The notes under the pieces are model-generated. The model ran no database searches, had not been told where the DNA came from, and saw nothing but the letters and a program-made list of their open reading frames with translations. The position numbers were made by a program, and so were the translations under genes. This document shows positions 33,309 through 45,401 of a stretch of DNA of 64,000 nt, in pieces. Position 1 is the stretch's first letter, and each line of letters begins with the position of its first letter. This DNA comes from Heterodera schachtii (lineage: Eukaryota; Nematoda; Chromadorea; Rhabditida; Heteroderidae). The stretch covers positions 620,001-684,000 of the forward strand of contig SIJG01000022.1 of assembly GCA_023374025.1 (NCBI GenBank). Reading direction: 5' to 3'.

Positions 33309-34420
33309 TTGTTGCTACTTATTATGTTCATCAAACCAATTTTGAGAGCTGATTTATTAAAATCAATAAAATTGATTTTAAACAAACATTGCTATATTTT
33401 GGCTGTTTTGGTTGCTGTCGATTATTTGCTCATCCCGAAATTATTTTCCACCAAATTTGCGATTCAAAATTTGCATTTGGCTAAAACTAATCAGAAGATC
33501 ACCATAAAACAGCTGATCAACAATAGTGCCACGGCTGCTTATGTTATGCCTATTAAATTGGTCACAAAATTTGTGAATAGGAAGGATAATAATAACAATA
33601 TTATTAATGCTAATGAAGCGAACGCATTTATATTCCTAAAGGTTTTTAAAAAATTTTTAAAGCAAATAATACTTTTTTTTAAATCAAGGCAAATTGCAAT
33701 GTTTTAAAGGAGATTAAAGGTGCGCATAATCATTTTCAAATTTGCTACCCTCCAATTGCAAATCAGTCAGGAAAATTGGTATGTTTTTTTGGAAAATTCT
33801 TAAGAAAATTAACGAACCGATAACTCACAATTCACGAATTCCAATTCGAAAAACCTGCTGACGTTTTCCTGCAAGGTCATGCCAATTCCCAATTCCTAAC
33901 TTTTTAAAAGCTCACGTAATCCCACTTTTTCTGCTATACCTTTTTAGCAAAAGCCTTTTTCACAAGAAAAGGACGGAAATATCAATTTAAAATTTAGGCA
34001 TATTTTATCAATGGACGAAGAGACGTGTTATTTGAACAGAATTTTAAGACAATGCTATTCAAAGACACCAAACTGAAAATTTTTACAACCGTAATTTATA
34101 TAATTAAATAATTGTCCTAAAAAATTCAAAAAAATCCCTGCGCCGATGTTCTCAGTATGTAGTTTGAACAAAAAAATTAAAGGATGTCTTAAATGGCACA
34201 AACATGGCACAATCTGGTGCCGATGCAATGGCGGATGTTGTGGAAAATTTTTGTGAAAAGTTACACGGACAAAAATGAAGACGAAAATGGACAACGGATC
34301 AAAGGCATCAAGGACCTAATAGATGAACAGGACAATTATTTTATGATCGAATTCTTGAAATATGAGATGGAAAGTCAGTTGTTTTTTGGACGTAGCAAAA
34401 GGGGATGGAATACAATTTAA
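33309..34420 (+). CDS. Hypothetical protein with N-terminal membrane anchor
   Basis: A first exon from about 33309 (or the ATG at 33324) encodes a hydrophobic stretch CYILAVLVAVDYLLIPKLF preceded by Lys residues, typical of a signal anchor, followed by an Asn-rich tract. Plausible later exons are about 33691-33779 (AHNHFQICYPPIANQSGK), about 34000-34075 (AYFINGRRDVLFEQNFK) and 34190-34420 (ends RGWNTI). I do not recognise the family. Its position directly before a GT92 gene and its similar anchor raise the possibility of a decayed or divergent glycosyltransferase N-terminus, which is speculation. Confidence 0.35.
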
Positions 34421-35673
34421 TTTTAAATTAAAAGAATGAAAAACATAATACTTGATGATAAGCTTCGAGCCCTGTCCAAATTTCTTTCAATAAAACAAAA
34501 AAAAAAAAGAATCATTTAGAAATTATGGAAATTGAATTTCAGTTAAATTTTAACAAAAACGTACCCATTCAACAAGTAGTATAAAAAACAAGAATTGCTC
34601 ACTCGGAATTTATTCTGCGGGAAGTCAATGGGCCTTCGGTCACAAAGTTATATTATCAAAATAAAAAATAAAAAATTATAATTTAATAACGAATAATTCT
34701 TTAATATCAAAACCGTTTCAAATAAAAAAATTTTCTGACATAAATCGATCTAAAAAATTTACTGATTTATTGTTAACTGACGGACTGTCCTGAAACTTTT
34801 GCAATTTCAGGTGTCACTGATCCATTGGCATTTTCAATAAGCTCTTCAGTGCATGCTTCACATCTTTTGCTTCGTCTTCAATCCTTTTCTTATGTAGAAT
34901 TACGATATCTGATCAAACGGCTCACATACTCTCTCTATTTTCCATATTGGGTAATTTAAATGATTTAACCAAAAAAAATTTGATAAATTAAATTATGAAA
35001 TAAATTATTTTAAAAACTCAGGTTCAACATGACCAACAAGACAATGAAGTGATTTATCTTTCATTAGTGAAGAAAACTTCAATGGACAAATATTTATTTG
35101 ACAATAAAATTGTGTATTCAAATTGGACACGGAATTATTAAACGCAGTTTTTTGTGTTATTTTTTTTATAAATAATTTGTTTCGTAAAATGTTAATGTCC
35201 GCCAAAAATAGGCCAAAATAAATTCCAAAAAATTTGGATTTTTATTTCTGAAAAATTTTTCATTGATGATAAACAAATTGATTTGAAAATTTTTACAAAG
35301 ATTAAAGTAGATTTTGGGACGACTGGGGCCCAAGGTGGTCAAACCGAAGAACGCGGGGATGCCCAAACCGGGGATGACCCCTGGAAACGAGGATTCGAAA
35401 GTCAGGGAACGGGGAACTAGTTAGGGAAAAACGGGGATAAACAAATTCAAATTCATAAAAATTTCATCCGTTTTTAACAAATTGTGTATATCGGGGAATG
35501 ATCGCTAAAAGATTTAAACTCCGATAATTTTTCGTCGAATGGATGCGCACAGATTCACACGCTAATTCAGCTCTTCATATGCAACATTTTTTAAACAAAT
35601 TGTCGTTGCGACTTTTGGTTGTTTATTCCTTCCTAAGGAAAAAAAAAATTATTTTAAATTTATTTGAAGCATC
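34421..35673. other. Intergenic, no gene recognised
   Basis: AT-rich. A GC-richer patch at about 35318-35440 repeats CGGGGAT-like words and looks like repeat debris. Short minus-strand frames at 35005-35366 show no motif. Confidence 0.35.
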
Positions 35674-38600
35674 ATGCGAATATTACCCTTAAATTTGGCT
35701 TTGTCTTACATCAAAAATTGCTGTAAAATAATTCCATTGACCGTATTGTATTATTTTCTTTTTTTGTATTTGCTCCAATGGGACCAATACAGGCGCATTT
35801 GGCTGGCATTTCGCCAATCAAAATCATACATGGCAAATGAGGAAAATTTAACGGGACAACACTTGTTCATTTACAGCTCATTCATCTATAACCAAACGTG
35901 GGCCTCATTTTAAAATTTTAAAAATTGAAAAGATAAAAGTAAAATTTCCGAAAAAAATACTGTAAAAATTTTTGAAAACTTAAATTTATGTCAAAAATAA
36001 ATTTAAAAAAAAAATTTTTATATTTAATACAAAATAAAAACTGGGCAAAAAATTCATTCCCTTTGTTGGGAGGGTAACAAAATTATGGAATCAACTCGAT
36101 AAAGAATTAAGCAAAATAAATTCTTTAAATCAATTTAAAAATAAAACTTAAATATTCACTAGGGTAATAAGACCGGAAAAGCTAAAACAAACAAGTGAAC
36201 TTAACTCATAAGTGATTTGGCATTAATGCTGTCGATCTCATTGACTTTGACCTCATTTGATTCACATATTTTGTTCTTTTATTGATGACTTTTTTTATTT
36301 ACAAATAAACAAATAAAGTTAATTATTTAGTATCGAATTTAGCCAGTTTAAGGATTTTTTTTTTTTACTAAAATTAATATGTTTGAAAGAATTTTGGAAC
36401 ATTTAACCTACAATTTGAAAAAATTTATTTCCTATCCTATATTTTTGCAATTTTATGTTAATATTTTGGTCCATATTATGGCCACTCTTCACGATTTAAT
36501 ATCCATTTTTATGCTCTATTTTTGAGCGTTAAGAATTTATGAAATAGTCATTTTTTTTAATTCATGGGCAAATAAAAACAAAATTTCATTCTTTATTGTT
36601 CAACAGATCATCATCATCTACTGCACAAAATTTCACCGTTGCAAGAATACAAATGGTCATTTTGTTTATGGCAGAAAAGTCAACAACAAATGCACTTATG
36701 GAACCGTTGAAATGTGTTGTGCCAAAAAATGCTATGGAAATCGAATCAAAAACGGTCAGCAGAACTAGGGGGTTTCAACTTTGCCGTGGAAACGCGGCAT
36801 TGCCCGTTTTTGCCTCGTTTAAACTCATGCATCGCATTTTTGCGTTTTGGTTTTTTTTGAAATTCTGGTCAGAACTCTGTTAAATTAAATATTTTATGGC
36901 GATTTGCGCCAATTTGGAGGAATTTGGCCACTTTTTACTGTTATTTCCCTATTTTGCACCATTTAATTGAAATTTCAACAATTTTTAAATTTAATTGATA
37001 AAAAATAAATCATTATTTTTTGCTTTCCTGCCGGGCACCTCCATTTGATATCACCACCCTATCGATTGGGCCTAAACCAAACAGCGAACATAAATTTGAA
37101 AGAAAATGATTAAAAAATTTAATATGTAAATTTGAAGGAAATCATCGGCTCAATGGGCATTTGTGCCTTGGACTTGTTTTTGTTCACATGTATCATGGAG
37201 AATGTTGAACCAAATTATGACATTCAGCAGAACAATATGAAAATGATCAATGTTGTTTTCAAGAACAACAACACATTTAGCATGAAAAGACCATTGAATG
37301 TATGCGATTTGAATACTAAAAAATAGTTATCATTAGGGCTTGGAATTGTATGTTATAAATAGGGCTATAAATTATATGCTTTTGCATATTTTTTCTGCGC
37401 ATATGCTATGAAGAAAGGAGCTCAAAAATAGCATTTCTGCATTAAAATTTTTTGATTTGGTGAAAGTTTTTAGTGCATATAAAAGCATATTGCAGTTTTT
37501 AAGGCATATTTTAGTGCATATTTAGGCATTTTTCGGGTTATTAGGGCATATTTGAGGGATTTTTAGTGCATATTTTATGCGCGTATTTGGTATTTTTAGT
37601 GCATATAATTTATAGCCCTAGTTATAAAAATCACAAAATATATTTAAAAAATTTGGCGAATATATAAAAACAATATGTACAAAAATTCCAAAATAAGTAC
37701 ATATGTACCAAAATATGTAAATAACTTTTTAATTTAATTTTTTGGAAAAAAAATTCTTAGAAAAGAGTAAATATAATAGAACAAAATGCCATAAAAATGA
37801 CCAAATTTAGAATAACATTTAAGGTATTTTAAAAATTGATTTTGATTCTTTTTCAAACAAAAAAAAAATATTTTGAATTTCTCATAAGAAATTTATATAA
37901 ATTCCCAAAACCTCAAAATAAATAAAAGAAATGAAATATGAAATTTTTTGGCACTGAATAAAAATATATATTTATTTGAAATTCCCAGCAGCCCTAGTTA
38001 ACATAATGAAATAATAGAAGCTTAATTTATTTAAAAAATTCAGCTGACTCCAATGCAGCCCAGCTATAAGCCACGTGCGCTTGTTTTATGTATTAGCCGC
38101 ATTTTTCTCTTCGAAAAATGGCAATTGCTAATTGCATGCATTGAAGCTTATCGCAGCTTTAAAGTAATTTATTTTATTGGAGTCATTTAAGGCAACTAAA
38201 GTAAATTTTAAAATTAAAATTCAATTTCATTTCGATTCGATTTTAATACTTCTTCCGGAGCATTTGAGCAGTTTTTTTTCTTCTGGAATTGCGACTTTTG
38301 TATTATTTCAATTATTTTGAACAGGTTGATTTGGTTGTTGCCTATATTCAAAGTGCCATTTTGTCCGTTTTCGAGTTGATGCGAGCATATGAAAAGGATG
38401 GCATATTGAAAATTCGGCCGGGCATCCGCTTCCCGCATCACCGCGACATGAAATGGGACCCAAATGCGGAAACGGAGTGAAAATAAATTAAATAAAATAA
38501 CATTGCCCATTTTCCTATGTCTAGATTTAATGGCCAAATTCTGCTTGCCCATGAATGCTTTTATGAACATCGGGAAAGTGCCCAATTCATTGGCCTGCTC

Positions 38601-41600
38601 GACTTGGATGATTTGCTGGTGCCGTCAAAGAATTTCCCGGATTTGTCCGCAGCGTTTTCGGCCGCTTTTCAGCTCCATCCGGACACAGCCTATTTCTTGG
38701 TCAATAAAATTGATGCAAGCTTTGTTGAACAAAACGGTAAAGCCATTAGACAAAGACGATTCCTGGAAAATTGGGCACTTTGGACACTTTAAGAAATTTA
38801 TAACTGTCATAGAAATTTAAATAATCATACCAAAGGTAGATTGTTTGTTTTAAGATGGACAATTCGCCATAATATAATTATCTGTAATTTTGAACGTACA
38901 ATTTACGGTGCTGGAGGCGTTTCTTCAAATAGAGTTGTACAGGACCGGGACAGGAATTCCGGTTCAGAGTTCCGGATTTTTGAAAAGCCCAGGTCCCGGT
39001 AGAGTCGGGACCAAACGGGAAATTTTTTTTCTCGGTTCAATTCCCCCAACGGGAATTAAATTTTTGAGAATGTTTCTTTCATTTAAAAGTTTTTTTTAAC
39101 TTTGGCCTAAAAGCCCATAAATTTTACAATTTTTATGTTTAACAAATTCAAAAAATGAATATTTTGTGCAAAATCTAAGGTAAAGCATGTCAAAAATTTT
39201 CTCCAGCGTTGCCTTTCTGCACCTCCTGCCCACGATACAAAACAAGATTTGGATCCGTTTTTTGAGAAAAAATGTTTTAAATTGAGCCTAATTTTTCAAA
39301 ATTTCCGGCAGCGCTGGTCCATAACATCTTCCTTAATTAAAAAAAGTAGACTCAAGCCAAAAAATTGACCTTGGACTATGAAAAATAATTGAATATTTAA
39401 AGATAATTTGATTTTCGATTAAATGATATTTTTATTTAATTTTTTGATTTAACTTTTTTGCTAATATGAAATGAAAAACAAAAACCTTTAACTTTATAAT
39501 GTGCCTAATTAAATCTTCAATTTGTTAGTGAGCAGTCCAACTGAGTTCAATTTGCGCAAATTATTGACGGATGGCATCCGCGCGGCCGAAACGTACAACG
39601 CCGAGAAATTGGTGGTCCGGCCAAAAGCAGTCCGCGGTTTTTGGGTTCACAATGCACACAATTTGGAGCCAAATAAGCGTGCCGTCCGATTGCTAACCAA
39701 TTATTCATTGATTTTTCATTTGGCCAACGATTTGGTAAGCGTTAAACAACACCTTTTTATGTTATAATTGATTATATTTTTGGTCCATTATTTTAAAGGC
39801 GGAAATCCACATTTCGCCTTTTTGCGTTTTTATTAATACCAGGGCAACATTTGGATTTTATAAAATAAAATAAAAGCCAAAATTTATTTATGAAATGCTC
39901 AAAAAAATGCCCCAAATTCAAAACTTTTTTTATTATTATTTGAGATTATAAATAAATTTGACATATAATTAAAATATAAAAAAGATGCAAAATTTGCATA
40001 TGTAAATTTTAAAATTTTTCTTTTTTAATATGCCTGTTTTGCCATGGTATTGATTTTTAAGTCCCTATTGAATTTAAAGTCAATTTTTTATGTAAATTAG
40101 CGCAGGCGCGTTCGCTTCGCTCGCGCACCTCGCGCTGGTACTTATGTACTTTACAGACCATAAAAAATAATTATTTTTTTAAATCATAAAAAAAAATTTC
40201 TAAGGTGTTTTCGGGGTCGCTGATCACGAATCTGACATCCATTTCGACCAAATTCGAACCCCGAACCCGTATTTCGGACAAAAATTTGAAATTCAACTTT
40301 TCAAAAAATCATTTTATGGTTCGAAAATAACTCGAATGCTGGTTCGGAGTTCGAATTTGGTCGAAATGGATGTCAGATTCGTGATGAATGACCCCGAAAA
40401 CACCCTAGAAATTTTTGTATATGATTTGTAAAAATAATTATTTTTTATGGTCTGTAAAGTACATTAGTACCCTCGCGCTAGCTAAAATAAAAAAAATATT
40501 TATCATCTTCTCCAGGGCTCGCAGATGTGAGGCTTTAGCCTCATTTTGTGGTTTTTTGATAGGTCAATGGGCATACATGAAAAAGGGGGGGGGGGGGGTC
40601 AACCGAATTTTTTGCGAAGGGGTCTGGGAGGGGGGGTCGAGGGGGGGGGGGGGGGGGGGGTCAGCGGCCAATTTTGCGAAGGGGTCCAGCCATGTAATTT
40701 GACGACCTTTTTTTTTTTTTTTTTTGCTTTTCCAAAGCACTTTTTTTGCGGCGCGGTTTTGAAAAAAACTTTTTGGGAAGGGGGGGGGGGGGTTCGGCGG
40801 CGCCGATAGGCGCCGCCGGAAATTTTTTTGTAATTTTAATGTTATTTATTAGCTGATTTTGTCTAAAAAATGACCAAATTTTGAGATTTTGGGCTAATTT
40901 TTTACGAAAAAATAGGATTTTTGGGGACCGGCGGTGCCGGTAGGCGCCGCCGGGAAAAATTTTCAGAATTTTAATGAATTTTGTTAAGAAAATAGCCAAA
41001 TTTTTCAAAAATTTCCCTCTTTTCCCCTTCGCTACGCCCCCCCCCCCCCTTCGCCGGCGACCCCCCCCGCCCACCTCTTTTACACCGGCCCCCCTCGATG
41101 CGAAGGGGTCCCCCTTTGCTCAAAACCTTAAAATTTGGCCATTTTTGTGGACAAATCTGTTAACAAATCGTATTAAAAACCACTAAATGTTTCCCGGCGG
41201 CGCCTATCGGCACCGCCGGCTCCCCTTGTTCCCAAAAGTTTTTTGGAAAAAGCGCAGCAAAAAAATCAACTTCGGTTTTTCATACTTAGAATTTCACAAA
41301 ATCTTTACCTAGTTCTACAAAAAATTGCTCTAATTGATCATGGACAATCAAAAATAGAATATTTGAACATTTTAAACGTGTTTTGAATAAATTTGTAAAA
41401 ATGAGGCTTTTTTTCTTGCCAAATGAGGCTTTTGAAAATTTTCATCTGCGAGCCCTGATCTTCTCTCACACTTCTCCCAACTTGCCTCACGCTCTCTCTT
41501 TTTTCTCTCTCTCTCTCTGGTGCTATTTCGTTATATAAAAACCATTAAAAAAAATTAGACATTCTTAGTATGTTTCGATAGCCCTAACATTTCTCTATTA

Positions 41601-42328
41601 GATCATCTAAATTTTAGAAAATTTGGCCAAGTTTGAGCAAAGTTATGGCCAAAAGTACCCAAGGCACCGGGTTTTCACCCATTTTTGGCCATAACTTTTT
41701 TTAAACCTAACGAAATTTTTTGAAATTTTACAGGCTAATAGAGGACACCTAGGGCTATCGAATAATGGCAAGAAAATAAAAAATCTAAGAAATTTATAAC
41801 GGACATTTTTCAATAGACATAAAAAAATTTTGATCATCAAAAATTCTGATCAAAACATTCTCAGAACAAAAAAATTAAGAAAGCTTGATATCATTCGATA
41901 GCCCTTCCTCTATTAGCCTGTAAAATTTCAAAAAATTTCGTTAGGTTTAAAAAAAGTTATGGCCAAAAATATTTGAAAACCCGGTGCCTTGGGTACTTTT
42001 GGCCATAACTTTGCTCAAACTTGGCCAAATTTTCTAAAATTTAGATGATTTAATAGAGAAATGTTATGGCTATCGGACCATACCAAGAATGTCTAATTTG
42101 GTTAACTTTGACAAAAGTTATGGACAGTTTTATGTTGACATTTTTCATTTGATGGTTTTTTATATAACGCCCATTTTGATGGTTTTTATATAACGACTCA
42201 GCACCCTCTCTCTATCTTTCTGTCGGCCCCTTCTCTTTCTCCTATTCTTGCTTCATTTTTTTTCTCTCTTTTCCCTCTCTCTCTCCCCTCTTTTCTCTCT
42301 CTCTCTCTCTCTCTCTCTGTCTATCTTT

Positions 42329-42363
<35 letters not shown>

Positions 42364-45300
42364 ACTTTTCTTTCTCTCTCTTCTCTATCTTTTTCCCTCT
42401 CTTCTCTCTCTCTCCCCTGGTTTCTCCCCCTCTCTCTCCCCCGTTTTTCTCTTTTCTCTCTCTCTTCTCTCTCTCTCTCATTTTCTCTCTTCAACGTACT
42501 CATTAAAGCCTTGACTTTTTACATCTAATTTCTTTCATTGTTTACTTTGTGACATGAATTGCAAAATTACATAGATAAGCAGCATTATGTAAAATAGGGA
42601 TAAAAATTTCAATAAAATTTGAGTTAATAACTTAAAGCTGAGATGCTAGTGCATTTCGTAAAAACCGCCACCCATGCGCGTTTCGTGAATCCGCCAGCTT
42701 ATTTTTTGTTTTATTATTTTATTATATCAAATTAATCCGGCATCTTTCACTGTTCCTTAAAATTCTCGCCAATTTTACCTTGTTGAAAAGTGCAACTATT
42801 TAAACAAGAATCAAAAAATGATGTTCCACAATACATGCCACAAAATTTTTTAACAATTTACAAAGAGGAAAAATTTTTATATTATATTAAATATTAGTTT
42901 ATCTTTAATTCTCATTTTAACTGTATTCTATCTTGTGGGGGATTATGAAACGCGCATGGGTGGCAGTTTTTACGAAATGCACCAGCATGAAAGCTGAAAC
43001 CCCGGAGTCGGGCGAGAAAAATTGGTGCTTGGGTTTGCAGTGAGTCAGTAAGGTCGGGGGGGGGGGGGGGCACTGTTTATTTCACTATTTGAAAAAAGCA
43101 AATGTATATTTAAAATCAGAACTTAGAGCTTAGTTAGTAAAACATATATTTTTATGGTATTACACTTAAACCCCTGCTTTGATGATCATTAATATACCTT
43201 TTTAAGAAAGTTGATCCGGAAGAGTTTCGCATTCCTTTTATGACCCATTATGATATTGATATCATGAACAATCATTCGAAAGTATTGTTAAAGCAATTCA
43301 CGAATTCAGTAAGAATAATAAATTTAATTTTTTTAAACGTATAAACAAACAAATTCATCGCTTTTTCCCCAGCAATGCCTATTTGTAAGGATTTGTGGCA
43401 AATATTTTTTGAAAATTTTTGAGTTGCATCGAGTAGAGACCGGCGCGGGACCGGATCCCGCGCCGGATTTTGCAATACCAGTCCGCAATCCTGCATTTTT
43501 TCGAAAATGCGGGATTGCGGGATTTGCAGCGTTAATCCTGCCGGACCCGGTCCTGAAAAATCTTTGAATTCCAATCACACAACAGGATCCGCAATTGATT
43601 TTTTGTGCCGGATCCCGCGGGCTCCGCAAAGCATTTTTGAAAATTTTAAAAGACAGAATGCCAAATATTTTTGAACAAATTTTTGCTAAATTAAATTAAA
43701 ATTGAACTCATTTTCGTCACAAATTCATTCAAAATTAAGAAAATTTTCCTATGTACCGGCCTCAACCATATTAACTCTTTTAAAAATTGGCTCAAAATCG
43801 CAAAATTTATTCATTTTTTTTGTGAAAATCTGTTAAAATCGCATAAAAATTAAAAACTTTCCCCTGCGGCGCCTATCGGCACCGACGGGCCTCCCTCTTC
43901 CTAGTTTTTTGAAAAAATCGCGCCACAAAAACAGGTTTTGAAAAGCATAAAACAGTCAAATTTATGGATTGATCACATTAACAAAGATACCCCGAACTTT
44001 TTTTAACTCTCGGAGCCCTTCGAAATCTTGGCCGACCCACCACACTCCGTTTTACGCAGAGATGTGATCTCAATTTTTGAAAATCCTCATTTCAGCCGTA
44101 AAAAATCCTCATTTGCCACTAAAATACCTAAAAAAAATCCTCGTTTGGCATGAAAAATCCTCATTTTTTAAAAATCATCATAAAATGCGTACAAAATCAG
44201 TTAACTGTCATATTTTTCGTTTGAAACAATCAAATTCATCAATTTCTTGTCATTTATAAACATTTTGTGGAAGTCTGAGCACGAACAATCGAAGTTGCAC
44301 TTCACTTGGGCCAATGCTTTCACTGTGTCCATGTGTAATGAATTCTGTTTATCTGTCCACTTAGACCCACAAAAAAATTGCTTTTTTTTTGTGGCGCGGT
44401 TTTTCCAGAAAACTTTTTGGGAACATTGGGGGAGGGGGTCCGGCAGTGCCGATAGGCGCTGCCGGAAAAAATTTGGAATTTTGAGTGCGATTTGTTAACA
44501 AATTTTGTCAAAAAAAAATGATTTTGACTGAGGATTTTTCGAAGAAATGTTTAAGATTTGAAGAAAAAGTTCAAACATTTTGCCAAATATACCTAATTTT
44601 CAAAAAATTATGCGTTTTTGTCACTTTTTTCTCAAAAGACCACAAAAATCCTCAAATTTTCTCAAAAGACCACAAAAATCCGCAAATCCTCATTTTTCAA
44701 AAAAAATCCTCTTTGACCCTCTAAAAGACCACAAAATGAGGAAAAATCCTCAGATATCACATCTCTGGTTTTACGCATTCCGCCAGCCCCCAAAAATTTT
44801 CTTTTCAAATTGATCATGTTTGTTTAGTTTTTTGGAGATTTTTTAAATTTATTCTAAATTTTTTCGGCATTTCAAAAATTTTAATTCTAAATTTTTCGAA
44901 ATTTCCAAAAATCCGCAATCCTGCGCGTGATCCAGCAAATTTTAAATGCAGGATTTGCGGGACTGTGTGATTTGCAGGATTAATCCTGCCGGATCCGGTC
45001 CTGCAAAAATTTTTGAATTCCAATCCCGCAACAGGATCTGCAAATTTGAAATTTCCGGTCTCTAATTTCGAGCATCTCTAATAATTTTATTCCAGAAATT
45101 GTCTTCCTCACAACCATTCTTTGACGCGCTTTTACAATGCCACGATCAAATAATTAGCTACAGAAGAAGTGCCCTCGTTTTGGGCATTCACTCGTCAGCA
45201 CACTGTTTCACATATAGTCTTTGTGAAATACCGCAATTGCCGACTACTGTGTGTGCCGCGACGAGAAGCATTTTTGACACAACAGTTATTGGCGATGTTT

Positions 45301-45401
45301 TTGATGATGCGAATGCTCCAAAAATCATTGTTCATATCAGAGAAAAATCGGTGTTTGACACTGCCATATGCTCAGATGAAAATGGAATTTTATATGCATA
45401 A
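35674..45401 (+). CDS. Glycosyltransferase family 92 (DUF23) protein
   Basis: Nine exons (35674-35897, 36607-36754, 37138-37299, 38044-38163, 38325-38476, 38525-38736, 39529-39734, 43207-43308, 45096-45401) keep frame throughout and give 543 aa. A signal anchor (PLTVLYYFLFLYLL, about residues 22-35) makes it a type II membrane protein. GT92 landmarks follow: HLFIYSSF, ALVLCISRIFLFEKWQ (exon 4), CFYEHRES then GLLDLDDLLVP with the DxD-type metal/nucleotide-sugar motif (exon 6, about residue 295), and KLVVRPKAVRGFWVHN (exon 7). Family members transfer galactose to fucose or core glycans in the Golgi; the acceptor here is unknown. Introns 7 (3.5 kb) and 8 (1.8 kb) are filled with nested repeats; introns 3 and 6 hold smaller ones. 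The last exon is the least certain. Confidence 0.82.
37360..37620. mobile_element. hAT-type MITE in GT92 intron 3
   Basis: TAGGGCTATAAATTATATGC and its complement GCATATAATTTATAGCCCTA form 20-bp near-perfect ends, flanked by GTTATAAA on both sides (37352-37359, 37621-37628). The body repeats GCATATTTTAGTGC-like words. 261 bp, non-coding. Confidence 0.92.
38925..39060. repeat. Degraded ACCGGGA-type repeat in GT92 intron 6
   Basis: TAGAGTTGTACAGGACCGGG, CCCAGGTCCCGGT and TCGGGACC words resemble the ends and body of the 26648-26838 MITE. No target duplication seen. Confidence 0.5.
40139..40470. repeat. Fold-back element in GT92 intron 7
   Basis: TACTTTACAGACCATAAAAA near 40147 pairs with TTTTTATGGTCTGTAAAGTA near 40442, and inside, GATCACGAATCTGACATCC / GGATGTCAGATTCGTGAT also pair. 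The interior belongs to the TTCGTGATCAG family. GCGCTGGTAC and TACCCTCGCGC words lie just outside the arms. Confidence 0.8.
40513..41457. mobile_element. hAT-type element with perfect 8-bp TSD in GT92 intron 7
   Basis: CAGGGCTCGCAGATG and CATCTGCGAGCCCTG are perfect 15-bp inverted ends, flanked by ATCTTCTC (40505-40512 and 41458-41465). The 945-bp interior holds three copies of the GC-rich palindromic core (about 40795, 40930, 41193), long G and C runs, and TGAGGCTTTT words near both ends. No transposase ORF. Confidence 0.92.
41529..42195. mobile_element. Long fold-back element with ~250-bp arms
   Basis: CGTTATATAAAAACCAT (41529) is mirrored by ATGGTTTTTATATAACG at the right end. Long stretches such as AAAGTTATGGCCAAAAGTAC, GGCTAATAGAGG and TAACGAAATTTTTTGAAATT reappear as complements after a ~100-bp centre near 41790-41880. 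It sits within a CT-rich tract (41466-41525 and 42200 onward). A relative lies at 52740-53000. Non-coding. Confidence 0.85.
42200..42492. repeat. CT-rich microsatellite tract
   Basis: Almost pure pyrimidine, largely CTCTCT with CCC and TTT interruptions. The Ser/Leu-rich frame on one strand and the Arg/Glu-rich frame on the other are consequences of the repeat. Confidence 0.9.
42642..42989. mobile_element. MITE with ~48-bp terminal repeats and 8-bp TSD
   Basis: The left end GATGCTAGTGCATTTCGTAA and the complement of the right end (CATGCTGGTGCATTTCGTAA) continue pairing through CCACCCATGCGCGTTTC, about 48 bp. AAAGCTGA flanks both sides (634-641 and 990-997 of the 42-kb block). 348 bp, AT-rich centre. 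Confidence 0.88.
43434..45064. mobile_element. CCCGCAATCC-family element with a nested insertion, GT92 intron 8
   Basis: TAGAGACCGG at the left and CCGGTCTCTA at the right suggest termini; the flanking octamers GCATCGAG and ATTTCGAG match at five of eight positions. Both ends consist of GGATTGCGGGATT / CCGCAATCC units. The element 44057-44767 is inserted inside: joining its flanks restores CCGTTTTACGCATTCCGCC, in line with the related copies at 11860 and 50090. Confidence 0.65.
44057..44767. mobile_element. hAT-type element nested in the previous one
   Basis: CAGAGATGTGAT and ATCACATCTCTG form the ends, flanked by GTTTTACG (44049-44056 and 44768-44775). AAATCCTCATTT words occur near both ends, and one copy of the GC-rich palindromic core (about 44442) is in the middle. 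711 bp, non-coding. Confidence 0.92.

Noticed and set aside
42248..42514. 88-residue Ser/Leu-rich frame and the opposite Arg/Glu-rich frame
   Set aside because: Both come from the CT microsatellite.
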